Source: Acetobacteraceae bacterium UBA6159
Lineage (GTDB): Bacteria > Pseudomonadota > Alphaproteobacteria > Acetobacterales > Acetobacteraceae
Direction of reading: 5' to 3'
Length of the DNA stretch: 15,116 bases
NCBI GenBank assembly: GCA_002422345.1
Contig: DIUL01000064.1
Span: 1-15,116 of the forward strand
This document shows, one piece after another, positions 1 through 5,993 of this stretch. The notes beneath the pieces are model-generated. The model made no database searches. It worked only from the letters and a program-made list of their open reading frames with translations, and was not told the origin of the DNA. How positions within the stretch are numbered: the stretch's first letter is position 1; each line of letters opens with the position of its first letter. The position numbers and the translations under genes are program-made.

Positions 1-1186
1 CGCCGTCAACCGGACAGTAGTGGAAGTCGACATATATGAACGGCTGCAGTTCCTTGTCGTAGCCACCGATCGTCAGGCCGGTGTTGCCGCCGTCGGAGGC
101 CGCGAAGACCCGGTCGGGATACAGCTTTGCCAGCGCGCCGAAGGCACAGTCGGCGCCACGGAACCCGGTCAGGCCGCGGGCGGCGCAGGCGGCGGGCAGC
201 TTGCCGTTGGTGATCGTGCCCTCGGGCGCGATGACCTTGATCGGGCGGAAGACGCCGTCGTTGTTGGGCATGTTGATGGACAGCACGGACTTGACGGCCG
301 TGAAGCTCATGGCGGCCGTATAGCTCCATGTATTGTTGATCGCGCCCTTCACCTGCGGGGCTGAGCCGGTCCAGTCGACCTCCATCGTGTCGCCGCGCTT
401 GCGGATGGTGCAGACCAGGGGGATGGGCACGCCGACATCGATCTGGTCGTCGTCGATCCAGTCGGTGAAGGTTGCTTCCCCGTCCGGCAGTTCCATCAGG
501 CAGTGGCGGGTCAGGCGTTCGGAGTAGTCCATGGCTGCGATCATGAGTTCCCGCACGCCGTCGGCGCCGTGGCGGGAGACGAGGTCCGCCATGCCGCGCG
601 CCGCGATCTCACACGCCGCGAGCTGGGAGCGGATGTCGCCGAAGACGCGGTTTGGCAGGCGGACATTCCGCTCGATCATGCGGAACAGGGTCTTGTTGGG
701 TTCGCCGCTGTCGTAGAGCTTCAGCGGCGGGATGCGGAGACCCTCGGCGTAGATTTCCGTGCTGTCGGAGGCGTTGGAGCCGGGGACGCGGCCGCCGACA
801 TCGGTGTGGTGGCAGATGGTGGCGGCGTAGGCGATGGGTTTCCCGGAGGCGTTCCCTTCCGCGAACAGGGGCCGGAAGATGAAGATGTCCGGCAGGTGCA
901 TGCCCCCGTCATAGGGGTCGTTGTTGATGAAGATATCGCCCGGATGCACGTCGTCGCCGAAGGTGGCGAGGACCGCTTTCAGCGAGACGGGAATCGAACA
1001 CAGATGGCCGGGCAGGCTGAGGCCTTGCGCGACCAGGCGACCCTCGGCGTCGCAGAGGGCGGCACTATAGTCCATGATGTTCTTCAGAACACCCGAGTAT
1101 GCAGTGCGGTAAATTGTCAGTACCATTTCATCGCCGACAGCGGAAATGGCGTTGCGAAAGAGTTCTTCCGTGATAGGATCGGGCAT
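1..1186 (-). CDS. Hydantoinase B/oxoprolinase family protein, partial (C-terminus outside window)
   Basis: The reading frame is open for 395 codons from ATG at 1186 down to the window edge, so the C-terminal part is missing; family members usually run to about 520-590 residues. Conserved landmarks of the HyuB family are visible: NNDPYDGG at residues 88-95, HHTDVGG at 126-132, the GSN near 137, and NNTW near 284. HyuB-type proteins pair with a HyuA subunit in ATP-dependent opening of hydantoins, 5-oxoproline or related cyclic amides, or in acetone carboxylase-like enzymes. The substrate cannot be read from this sequence. The ATG is preceded by AAGG with a 7-nt spacer; a GTG two codons upstream is a less likely start. 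No signal peptide is seen, so the protein is probably cytoplasmic. A HyuA partner is not in the window and would be expected beyond position 1. The gene is divergent from the coiled-coil gene at 1294. Confidence 0.9.
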   Translation of the reverse strand, partial: MPDPITEELFRNAISAVGDEMVLTIYRTAYSGVLKNIMDYSAALCDAEGRLVAQGLSLPGHLCSIPVSLKAVLATFGDDVHPGDIFINNDPYDGGMHLPDIFIFRPLFAEGNASGKPIAYAATICHHTDVGGRVPGSNASDSTEIYAEGLRIPPLKLYDSGEPNKTLFRMIERNVRLPNRVFGDIRSQLAACEIAARGMADLVSRHGADGVRELMIAAMDYSERLTRHCLMELPDGEATFTDWIDDDQIDVGVPIPLVCTIRKRGDTMEVDWTGSAPQVKGAINNTWSYTAAMSFTAVKSVLSINMPNNDGVFRPIKVIAPEGTITNGKLPAACAARGLTGFRGADCAFGALAKLYPDRVFAASDGGNTGLTIGGYDKELQPFIYVDFHYCPVDG

Positions 1187-1293
1187 GTTCACGCCTTGGT
1201 AACCTTGATGCGGTATCCGACCATCCCAGGGGCACGCTGGCAACCGCCAATCTGCCTGATTGTGATGTTGGATCGATCCAGGGTGGTGAAGGG

Positions 1294-1809
1294 ATGAACG
1301 CGGTACCTTTTGACACGTTGAAGATGGCGGACAAGCTCGAAAGCTCAGGGTTCAGCGCGCAGCAGGCGGCCGGGGTGACCGGGGCCGTGGCGGATGCGTT
1401 GCTGGAATCCGACCTTGCGACGAAGGGGGATGTTGAGCGGTCTGGGGCGGCGCTGCGTGGTGATTTGGCGGTGCTGCGTTCGGATATGGCCGTGCTGCGT
1501 TCGGACATGCTCGCGATCCGCGCCGAACTGAAGGCGGATATCGCCCAGGTCCGCACCGAGCTCAAAGCCGACATCGCGCACGTTCGCACCGAACTCAAGG
1601 GCGACATGGCGGCGTTCCGGGCGGAGATGAAAGGTGACATGGGCACCTTTCAGGCTGAACTCCGCGCCGACATGGGGCGGTTCCGCTCGGAACAGCGGGG
1701 CGCGATTGAACTGCTCCGCCGCGACATGACCATCCGCCTTGGGACCATGATGGTCGCCGGCTTCGGGGTCATGCTCGCGGCGATGCGCTACATGCAGCTA
1801 CACCCGTAG
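1294..1809 (+). CDS. Small coiled-coil protein with C-terminal membrane segment (DUF1640/CCDC90-like)
   Basis: The protein has 171 residues. Residues 1-53 form a mixed N-terminal region with a helical, Ala-rich part (SAQQAAGVTGAVADALLESD). Residues 54-74 are three 7-residue repeats of the type LRSDMAV. Residues 75 to about 140 are a run of 11-residue repeats of the type RAELKADIAQV. A hydrophobic stretch (about 146-165, MMVAGFGVMLAAM) then looks like a tail anchor. This architecture, with an N-terminal cap, long coiled coil and C-terminal transmembrane helix, resembles the DUF1640/CCDC90 family, to which the mitochondrial calcium uniporter regulator MCUR1 belongs; its bacterial role is unknown to me. 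The start at 1294 sits directly after a GGTGAAGGG purine run, so Shine-Dalgarno spacing is unusually tight; the AGGG further upstream is an alternative. The gene stands alone, divergent from the HyuB-type gene and convergent with the dehydrogenase at 1822. Confidence 0.75.
   Translation: MNAVPFDTLKMADKLESSGFSAQQAAGVTGAVADALLESDLATKGDVERSGAALRGDLAVLRSDMAVLRSDMLAIRAELKADIAQVRTELKADIAHVRTELKGDMAAFRAEMKGDMGTFQAELRADMGRFRSEQRGAIELLRRDMTIRLGTMMVAGFGVMLAAMRYMQLHP
1453..1716 (+). repeat. In-gene tandem repeats: 3 x 21 bp followed by 6 x 33 bp
   Basis: Inside the coiled-coil gene the DNA is a degenerate tandem array. Three 21-bp units start at 1453, 1474 and 1495 (each CTGCGT...). Six 33-bp units start at 1519, 1552, 1585, 1618, 1651 and 1684 (CGC.CCGAACT.AA.. 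type). The units are in frame, so the array encodes three heptads followed by six 11-residue repeats. The first three 33-bp units are the most alike, which suggests growth by duplication. Confidence 0.8.
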
Positions 1810-1827
1810 GCGCGTCAGCCTCTACGG
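1804..1827. terminator. Weak inverted repeat between convergent genes
   Basis: CCGTAG at 1804-1809 is mirrored by CTACGG at 1822-1827 around a 12-nt loop. The two arms contain the TAG stop codons of the two convergent genes, since both proteins end in a CCG TAG pair. There is no T-run on either side, so terminator function is only a guess. Confidence 0.25.
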
Positions 1828-2583
1828 ACCGCCATTCGCCATCCAGCCGCCATCCACCGACATGATCGTGCCGTTGATCCACGACGCCGTGGGAGACGCC
1901 AGGAAGCATGCCATCCCCGCGATATCCGCCGGCCGCCCCAGCCGCCGCATCGTCGTCCTCGCCAGCAAAGGAGCACGGTCGAGCTTGCCTTCCTGGATCA
2001 GCCCCTCGACCATTGCCGTCTGCACATAGCCTGGCGCGATGCCGTTCACGCGCACGCCGGACGGCCCCCACTCACTGGCCAGCGTCCGCACAAGCTGGGA
2101 CACCGCGCCCTTGGTCGTCGTGTAGGCCACCCGGTTCGGCGCCGCCGTCAGACCGTAGATGCTGCTGGTCGCCAGGATCAGCCCCGACCCCGCCGCCACC
2201 ATCCGCCGCCCCGCCGCCTGTGCGGTCAGGAACACACCGGTCAAATTCACATCCAGCACCAGCCGCCATTCCGCCTCGGTCAACTCCAGGCTGGGCTTGT
2301 TGGAGCTCATGCCCGCGTTCGCGAAGGCGACATCGACGCCGCCCCAGGCGCGGTCCATCTCGGTGAAGGCGCGCTCGACATCGGCGGCGACGGTGACCGA
2401 GCCCTCCACGCAGATCCAGTCGGCCGGCGCCGCCGGCACGACGGAACGATCGAGGATGCAGATTTTCCCGCCGCGCGCGGCATAGGCGTCGGCGGTGGCG
2501 CGCCCGATGCCATGGGCGCCGCCGGTGATCAGGACTCGGGTGCCAGCCGGCGGATCGGCGGAAAGGACAAGCGGGTCGGTCAT
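1822..2583 (-). CDS. SDR-family NAD(P)-dependent oxidoreductase
   Basis: The protein has 253 residues, a normal length for a classical short-chain dehydrogenase/reductase. Visible motifs are the dinucleotide loop TGGAHGIG (20-27), an acidic D45 at the end of the second strand that favours NAD over NADP, NAG at 89-91, N113, S140/S141, and the catalytic Y154-x3-K158. PGYVQTAM and a C-terminal SVDGGW follow, as in many sugar or hydroxyacid dehydrogenases. The start at 2583 is fixed by a strong AGGAGG Shine-Dalgarno on the minus strand. The open frame continues upstream antisense to the next gene, but that extension has no family similarity and was discarded. It is divergent from the CRYL1-like dehydrogenase at 2710, so the two probably share a control region and may act in one catabolic route. 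The substrate is unknown. Confidence 0.93.
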   Translation of the reverse strand: MTDPLVLSADPPAGTRVLITGGAHGIGRATADAYAARGGKICILDRSVVPAAPADWICVEGSVTVAADVERAFTEMDRAWGGVDVAFANAGMSSNKPSLELTEAEWRLVLDVNLTGVFLTAQAAGRRMVAAGSGLILATSSIYGLTAAPNRVAYTTTKGAVSQLVRTLASEWGPSGVRVNGIAPGYVQTAMVEGLIQEGKLDRAPLLARTTMRRLGRPADIAGMACFLASPTASWINGTIMSVDGGWMANGGP

Positions 2584-2709
2584 GGATTGGTTCCTCCTGT
2601 GTCTGACCGGTCCTATCCCATTCGGCACGATCCCATCCAGCCCGGTTTGCCCCGACCTCGGCCCCGGTGGTATCCGCCGGCTGGAACAGGGCAGGGAAGG
2701 AACAGCCGC
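2584..2709. promoter_or_regulatory. Divergent control region between two dehydrogenase genes
   Basis: This 126-bp gap must carry both promoters. A possible plus-strand promoter is TTGCCC (2647-2652), an 18-nt spacer, and TATCCG (2671-2676), which is weak. Two direct copies of ATCCCAT (2615-2621 and 2630-2636, 15 bp apart) and the palindrome GACCGGTC (2605-2612) are possible operator sites. No regulator gene is adjacent. These assignments come from sequence inspection only. Confidence 0.3.
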
Positions 2710-3639
2710 ATGACCAAAGTCGCCGTCATTGGAGCCGGATTGATCGGGCGTGCCTGGTCGATCGTGTTTGCCCGCTCGGGCTTCCAGGTCGCGCTGTGGG
2801 ACAAATTCCCCCACCAGATCCCCGCCGCCATGGAATTCATCGCCGACCGCCTGCCCGAACTGTATCAGGCGGGCCTGATCCAGGATGAGCCGGAGACCGT
2901 TCTGGCCCGCATCACGCCCCACCAGTCGATGTGGGAGGCCGTGAAGGACGTCGTCCACGTGCAGGAAAACGGGCCGGAGCGTGTGCCCGAAAAGACCGCG
3001 TTGTTCGAGGAACTCGACCGCGCCGCGCCGGCCGACGCCGTGCTGGCAAGCTCCACCAGCGGCATTCCCGCCAGCGCCTTTACCGAGGGGCTGCGCGGGC
3101 GGGCGCGCTGCCTGGTCGCCCATCCGGTGAACCCGCCTTACCTGGTGCCGGTGGTTGAACTCTGCCCCGCGCCCTGGACCGATCCAGCGGTAGTGGAGCG
3201 GACGCGCGATCTGATGGCGCGCGCCGGCCAGGTTCCGGCCACCGTCAAGAAGGAGATGGACGGGTTCGCGCTGAACCGCCTGCAGGGCGCACTCCTGGCC
3301 GAGGCATTCCGGCTGATCGCCGACGACGTGATTTCTCCGGCCGATCTGGACGCGCTGGTGAAGCACGGGCTGGGGCTGCGTTGGAGCTTCATGGGGCCGC
3401 TGGAGACGATCGACCTGAACGCGCCGGGCGGGTTGGCGGATTACTGCGACCGGTATGGGCCGTTGTATGCGGCGATGCAGCGGCAGATGACTCCATTGGA
3501 CTGGGACGCGGAACTGGTCGGACGGTTGCAGGCCTCGCGGCGGGCGGAACTGCCGGCGAATTTGCAGCCGGTGCGGCAGGAGTGGCGGGATCGGCGGCTG
3601 ATGGCTCTGCTGGCGCATAAGAAGGGGCAGCCGGAGTAG
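2710..3639 (+). CDS. 3-hydroxyacyl-CoA dehydrogenase family protein, lambda-crystallin/L-gulonate 3-dehydrogenase-like
   Basis: The protein has 309 residues. The N-terminal Rossmann domain carries GAGLIG (8-13) and the acidic residue D31, which indicates NAD use. SSTSG (114-118) precedes the catalytic histidine region HPVNPP (138-143). The C-terminal helical domain has FALNRLQ, then LGLRWSFMGPLET and DYCDRYG, and ends in a W-R-D-R-x-L-M motif. This C-terminal set matches CRYL1 (lambda-crystallin, L-gulonate 3-dehydrogenase) better than short-chain 3-hydroxybutyryl-CoA dehydrogenases as I recall these families. A 3-hydroxy-acid or 3-hydroxyacyl-CoA oxidation is therefore likely, with the exact substrate open. 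The ATG at 2710 is preceded by AAGGA with an 8-nt spacer. The amine-oxidase-type gene follows 74 bp downstream on the same strand and is probably co-transcribed. Confidence 0.9.
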   Translation: MTKVAVIGAGLIGRAWSIVFARSGFQVALWDKFPHQIPAAMEFIADRLPELYQAGLIQDEPETVLARITPHQSMWEAVKDVVHVQENGPERVPEKTALFEELDRAAPADAVLASSTSGIPASAFTEGLRGRARCLVAHPVNPPYLVPVVELCPAPWTDPAVVERTRDLMARAGQVPATVKKEMDGFALNRLQGALLAEAFRLIADDVISPADLDALVKHGLGLRWSFMGPLETIDLNAPGGLADYCDRYGPLYAAMQRQMTPLDWDAELVGRLQASRRAELPANLQPVRQEWRDRRLMALLAHKKGQPE

Positions 3640-3713
3640 CTGCTGCCTTGATGCATCCATGGGGCGTCTCCTGTAACCTCCCCCCATGACCCATCACCGC
3701 ACACCCCCAGGCC

Positions 3714-5006
3714 ATGCCGTCTCCTGACCTCGATGTCGTGGTGATCGGCGCGGGCCTCGCGGGTCTCGGCGCCGCCACCGCCTTGCGGGACGTCGGGCTG
3801 CGTTGCCGCGTGCTCGAAGCCGCGGGCCGGATCGGCGGCCGAGCGTGGACGACGTATCCGGAAGCGTTGGGTGGGGCGTGGTTTGATATGGGGGCGTTCT
3901 GGTTTCACGACGCCGCCAACAATCCGCTCGTCGACATCGCCCGCCGGCATGGGGAGACACTGCTCCGTTCGGACGAACTCCGCACCGAACGGACCCTGGT
4001 GGATGGCCACCTGGCGACCGAGGCTGAACGCGCCGACTATGACGCCGCCTGGCCCCGCTTCGAGGCGGCGGCCGACGCCCTGATCGCCCGCCACGGCGAC
4101 GTGTCGATGGCTGATGTGACCCGCCACCTCGCCGACGACCCATGGGCTCCGACGATCGAGGCGTGGGAGGCCCCGGTCATCTGCACCGCCCCCGCGGACC
4201 GGTTCAGCGCCCTTGACTGGCGACGCAACGCGCTCTGCGGGTTCAACCTGGTGCCGGAGGGCGGCATCGGCGCCTTCGTCTCCCGCAGGCTGGGGCAGGG
4301 GCTGGATGTCCGGCTGAACACCCCGGTCAGACGCATCCGTTGGGGCGGGGCAGGCGGGCAGGTGACGGTGGAGACCGATCGCGGCGCGATCACCGCGCGG
4401 GCCTGCATCGTGACGGTCTCGACCGGTGTGCTGGCTTCAGGCGCTCTGGCGTTCGATCCGCCTTTGCCGACCGAGGTCCAGGACGCGGTGGCCAATCTGC
4501 CGATGGGCATGGCGATCAAGGTGGCGCTGCGGGCGACCGGCGCGGATCGGTTGGATTTGCCGCCGCATTGCTCGGTGGACCGGCGGGTGGGACGCGAGGC
4601 GGATCCCTTCGTGCCGTTCCAGTTCTGGCCGTTCGGGCGGGATTATGTGCAGGGTTGGATCGGCGGGCCGCTGGCCTGGGACCTGGCGGCGGCGGGGCAG
4701 GACGCGATCATCGACCATGCCATGGGGCAGTTGCGCGCGCTGTTCGGCGCGCGCGTCGATCGTCTGTTCGTCGGTGGCGGGCGTTTCGTGACCGGTTGGG
4801 ACGCCGACCCCTGGGTGCGGGGTGCCTATTGCTATGCCACGCCGCACCATGCCGACGCGCGGGACCGCCTCGGGGCGCCGGTCGCCGACGGGCACCTGAT
4901 GTTCGCTGGGGAGGGGTGCAACATCCCCTATGCCGGCACCGTCGCCGGCGCCTGGATCAGCGGCCAGGACGCGGCGAAAGCGGTTGGTGCCTGTCTGGCG
5001 CCTTAG
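3714..5006 (+). CDS. FAD-dependent amine oxidase family protein
   Basis: The protein has 430 residues. The N-terminal FAD-binding beta-alpha-beta unit shows GAGLAG (12-17), acidic E35 for the ribose, and the second flavin motif GRIGGRAW (38-45). The C-terminal flavin-contacting segment is present as MFAGEGCNIPYAGTVAGAW, and a W-F-D-M-G-A-F-W-F segment follows the GG motif as in flavin monoamine/polyamine oxidases. No signal peptide or twin-arginine motif is seen, so a cytoplasmic location is likely. The amine substrate cannot be read from the sequence. The Shine-Dalgarno is poor (only an AGG close to the ATG), so translation may rely on read-through from the dehydrogenase 74 bp upstream. An ATG at 3686 lies in another frame and opens only 13 codons. 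The gene ends at a 10-bp hairpin. Confidence 0.88.
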   Translation: MPSPDLDVVVIGAGLAGLGAATALRDVGLRCRVLEAAGRIGGRAWTTYPEALGGAWFDMGAFWFHDAANNPLVDIARRHGETLLRSDELRTERTLVDGHLATEAERADYDAAWPRFEAAADALIARHGDVSMADVTRHLADDPWAPTIEAWEAPVICTAPADRFSALDWRRNALCGFNLVPEGGIGAFVSRRLGQGLDVRLNTPVRRIRWGGAGGQVTVETDRGAITARACIVTVSTGVLASGALAFDPPLPTEVQDAVANLPMGMAIKVALRATGADRLDLPPHCSVDRRVGREADPFVPFQFWPFGRDYVQGWIGGPLAWDLAAAGQDAIIDHAMGQLRALFGARVDRLFVGGGRFVTGWDADPWVRGAYCYATPHHADARDRLGAPVADGHLMFAGEGCNIPYAGTVAGAWISGQDAAKAVGACLAP

Positions 5007-5030
5007 GCGGACTCGCCTGGGCGAGTCCGC
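5007..5030. terminator. Perfect 10-bp hairpin between convergent genes
   Basis: GCGGACTCGC (5007-5016), loop CTGG, and GCGAGTCCGC (5021-5030) pair perfectly. The hairpin begins one base after the stop of the amine-oxidase gene and ends 6 bp before the stop of the PEP-CTERM gene, an ideal place for a bidirectional terminator. There is no T-run, so it may instead stabilise 3' ends. Confidence 0.65.
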
Positions 5031-5036
5031 GTGGGG

Positions 5037-5762
5037 TCAGGCGGTCTTGCGGCGACGGCGGATGGCGGCCATCCCGAGCAGTCCGACGCCGAGGGCAGCC
5101 ATCGAGGCAGGCTCCGGCACCGTGTTGACCACCATGCTGACGGACCCGAGGGAGACCCCGTCGCCACCGCAGGCGCCGGTGCCGCAGATGGCTTCCAGGG
5201 TGAAGGTATAGCTGTTCACGATGTCCGGATCGGCCAGCGGCAGGAAGAAGGCCGCCACGCCGGCGAAGCCCATATTGGTCGAATCCTGCTGGCCGTTGTC
5301 CGAGCCCAGCGCGGGGCCATGCTCGGTTGTCGTGTCGACATCATAGCCGGCGGCGCCGGGCCAGTTTTTCATGTTGAAGGTGATGGTCCCGCCGTTGCCG
5401 ACATCCGTTACACTGAGGTTCAGCGCGGACAGGTCGTCGCGGGTGGTGACTCCGCTCGTGTCGATATAGGAATAGTTGAAGCTGAACGCCCAGCGCGGCG
5501 CGTGGCCCGGCGAAAGGCCGGTGGACGCGGTGTAAACATTTCCGACAGGCGTGATCGGGCCGATGAACGGCTGGCTCGCCTGCAGGCCGAACTCGTAGGC
5601 ACCCGCGGTTTCGACCGTCCAGTTCGTGTTTGGGTTGCCGCTGCCGAAGTAGGTGCCTGCGGGACTGGCAAGGCTGGTGTTGAACACGGGGGCTGCTTCG
5701 ACCGCTCCGGGAAGCAGCGCGAACCCGAGCGCCACGAAACTGCCTAAAGTCAATTGACGCAT
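5037..5762 (-). CDS. PEP-CTERM sorting-domain protein (secreted)
   Basis: The protein has 241 residues. An N-terminal signal peptide (about residues 1-23, LTLGSFVALGFALLPGAVEA, cut near AxA) is followed by a Gly/Thr/Ser/Asn-rich beta-type body with only two cysteines, close together in ICGTGAC. The C-terminal 27 residues are a textbook PEP-CTERM tail: VPEPAS, then a hydrophobic helix (MAALGVGLLGMAAI), then RRRRK. In known systems this tail is processed by an exosortase (EpsH/Xrt) and the protein reaches the surface or the extracellular polysaccharide matrix. No exosortase is in the window. The start at 5762 has AGGAGA 8-9 nt upstream. The gene is monocistronic, with its own promoter region at 5763-5990 and a hairpin after its stop. 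The body domain is not one I recognise. Confidence 0.9.
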   Translation of the reverse strand: MRQLTLGSFVALGFALLPGAVEAAPVFNTSLASPAGTYFGSGNPNTNWTVETAGAYEFGLQASQPFIGPITPVGNVYTASTGLSPGHAPRWAFSFNYSYIDTSGVTTRDDLSALNLSVTDVGNGGTITFNMKNWPGAAGYDVDTTTEHGPALGSDNGQQDSTNMGFAGVAAFFLPLADPDIVNSYTFTLEAICGTGACGGDGVSLGSVSMVVNTVPEPASMAALGVGLLGMAAIRRRRKTA

Positions 5763-5831
5763 GGACTATCTCCTGACTGACCGGGTCGTGGGGTCGTCAC
5801 CAGTCTTCCGTCCGGTCTACCAGGCTTCTTC

Positions 5832-5847
5832 AGCAAGAACCGTGCCT
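5832..5847 (-). promoter_or_regulatory. Sigma-54 (-24/-12) promoter for the PEP-CTERM gene
   Basis: The minus strand reads AGGCACG (5847-5841), GTTC, TTGCT (5836-5832). The sigma-54 consensus is TGGCACG-N4-TTGCW, so only the first base differs, and the invariant GG and GC are exactly 10 nt apart. Transcription would begin near 5821, leaving a leader of about 58 nt before the ATG at 5762. The DNA just upstream (about 5848-5893) is clearly AT-rich compared with the window, as expected where activators must bend DNA. A hairpin-capable TTCTT...AAGAA overlaps the -12 side. Confidence 0.65.
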
Positions 5848-5970
5848 AATTCGGTCATATTGATTTCAAAGAACTTATTTATAACAAATAGGCAACGGTG
5901 GAGCGCGGCTGTAAAATTCCCCGACAACGCCAACGTCTCATCCCATAAACCACCTCAGGCCCCCGGGTTC

Positions 5971-5988
5971 GGCGCCACGAGGGGCGCC
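5971..5988 (-). terminator. Possible hairpin after the molybdenum-cofactor gene set
   Basis: GGCGCC (5971-5976) and GGCGCC (5983-5988) can pair around a 6-nt loop just beyond the stop codon at 5994-5996 on the minus strand. The stem is short and has no T-run, so the call is weak. Confidence 0.25.
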
Positions 5989-5993
5989 TGGCA

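Noticed and set aside
503..1297. 264-codon plus-strand open frame opposite the HyuB-type gene
   Set aside because: It is in register antisense to a continuous 395-codon frame with strong HyuB motifs.
2584..3687. Long open frame on the minus strand upstream of the SDR start, antisense to the CRYL1-like gene
   Set aside because: It is a GC-rich shadow of the real gene at 2710-3639; the SDR has a clear AGGAGG-preceded ATG at 2583 and the extension has no recognisable domain.
3686..3727. 13-codon open frame overlapping the start of the amine-oxidase gene
   Set aside because: No Shine-Dalgarno and no sign of a leader peptide function; likely chance.
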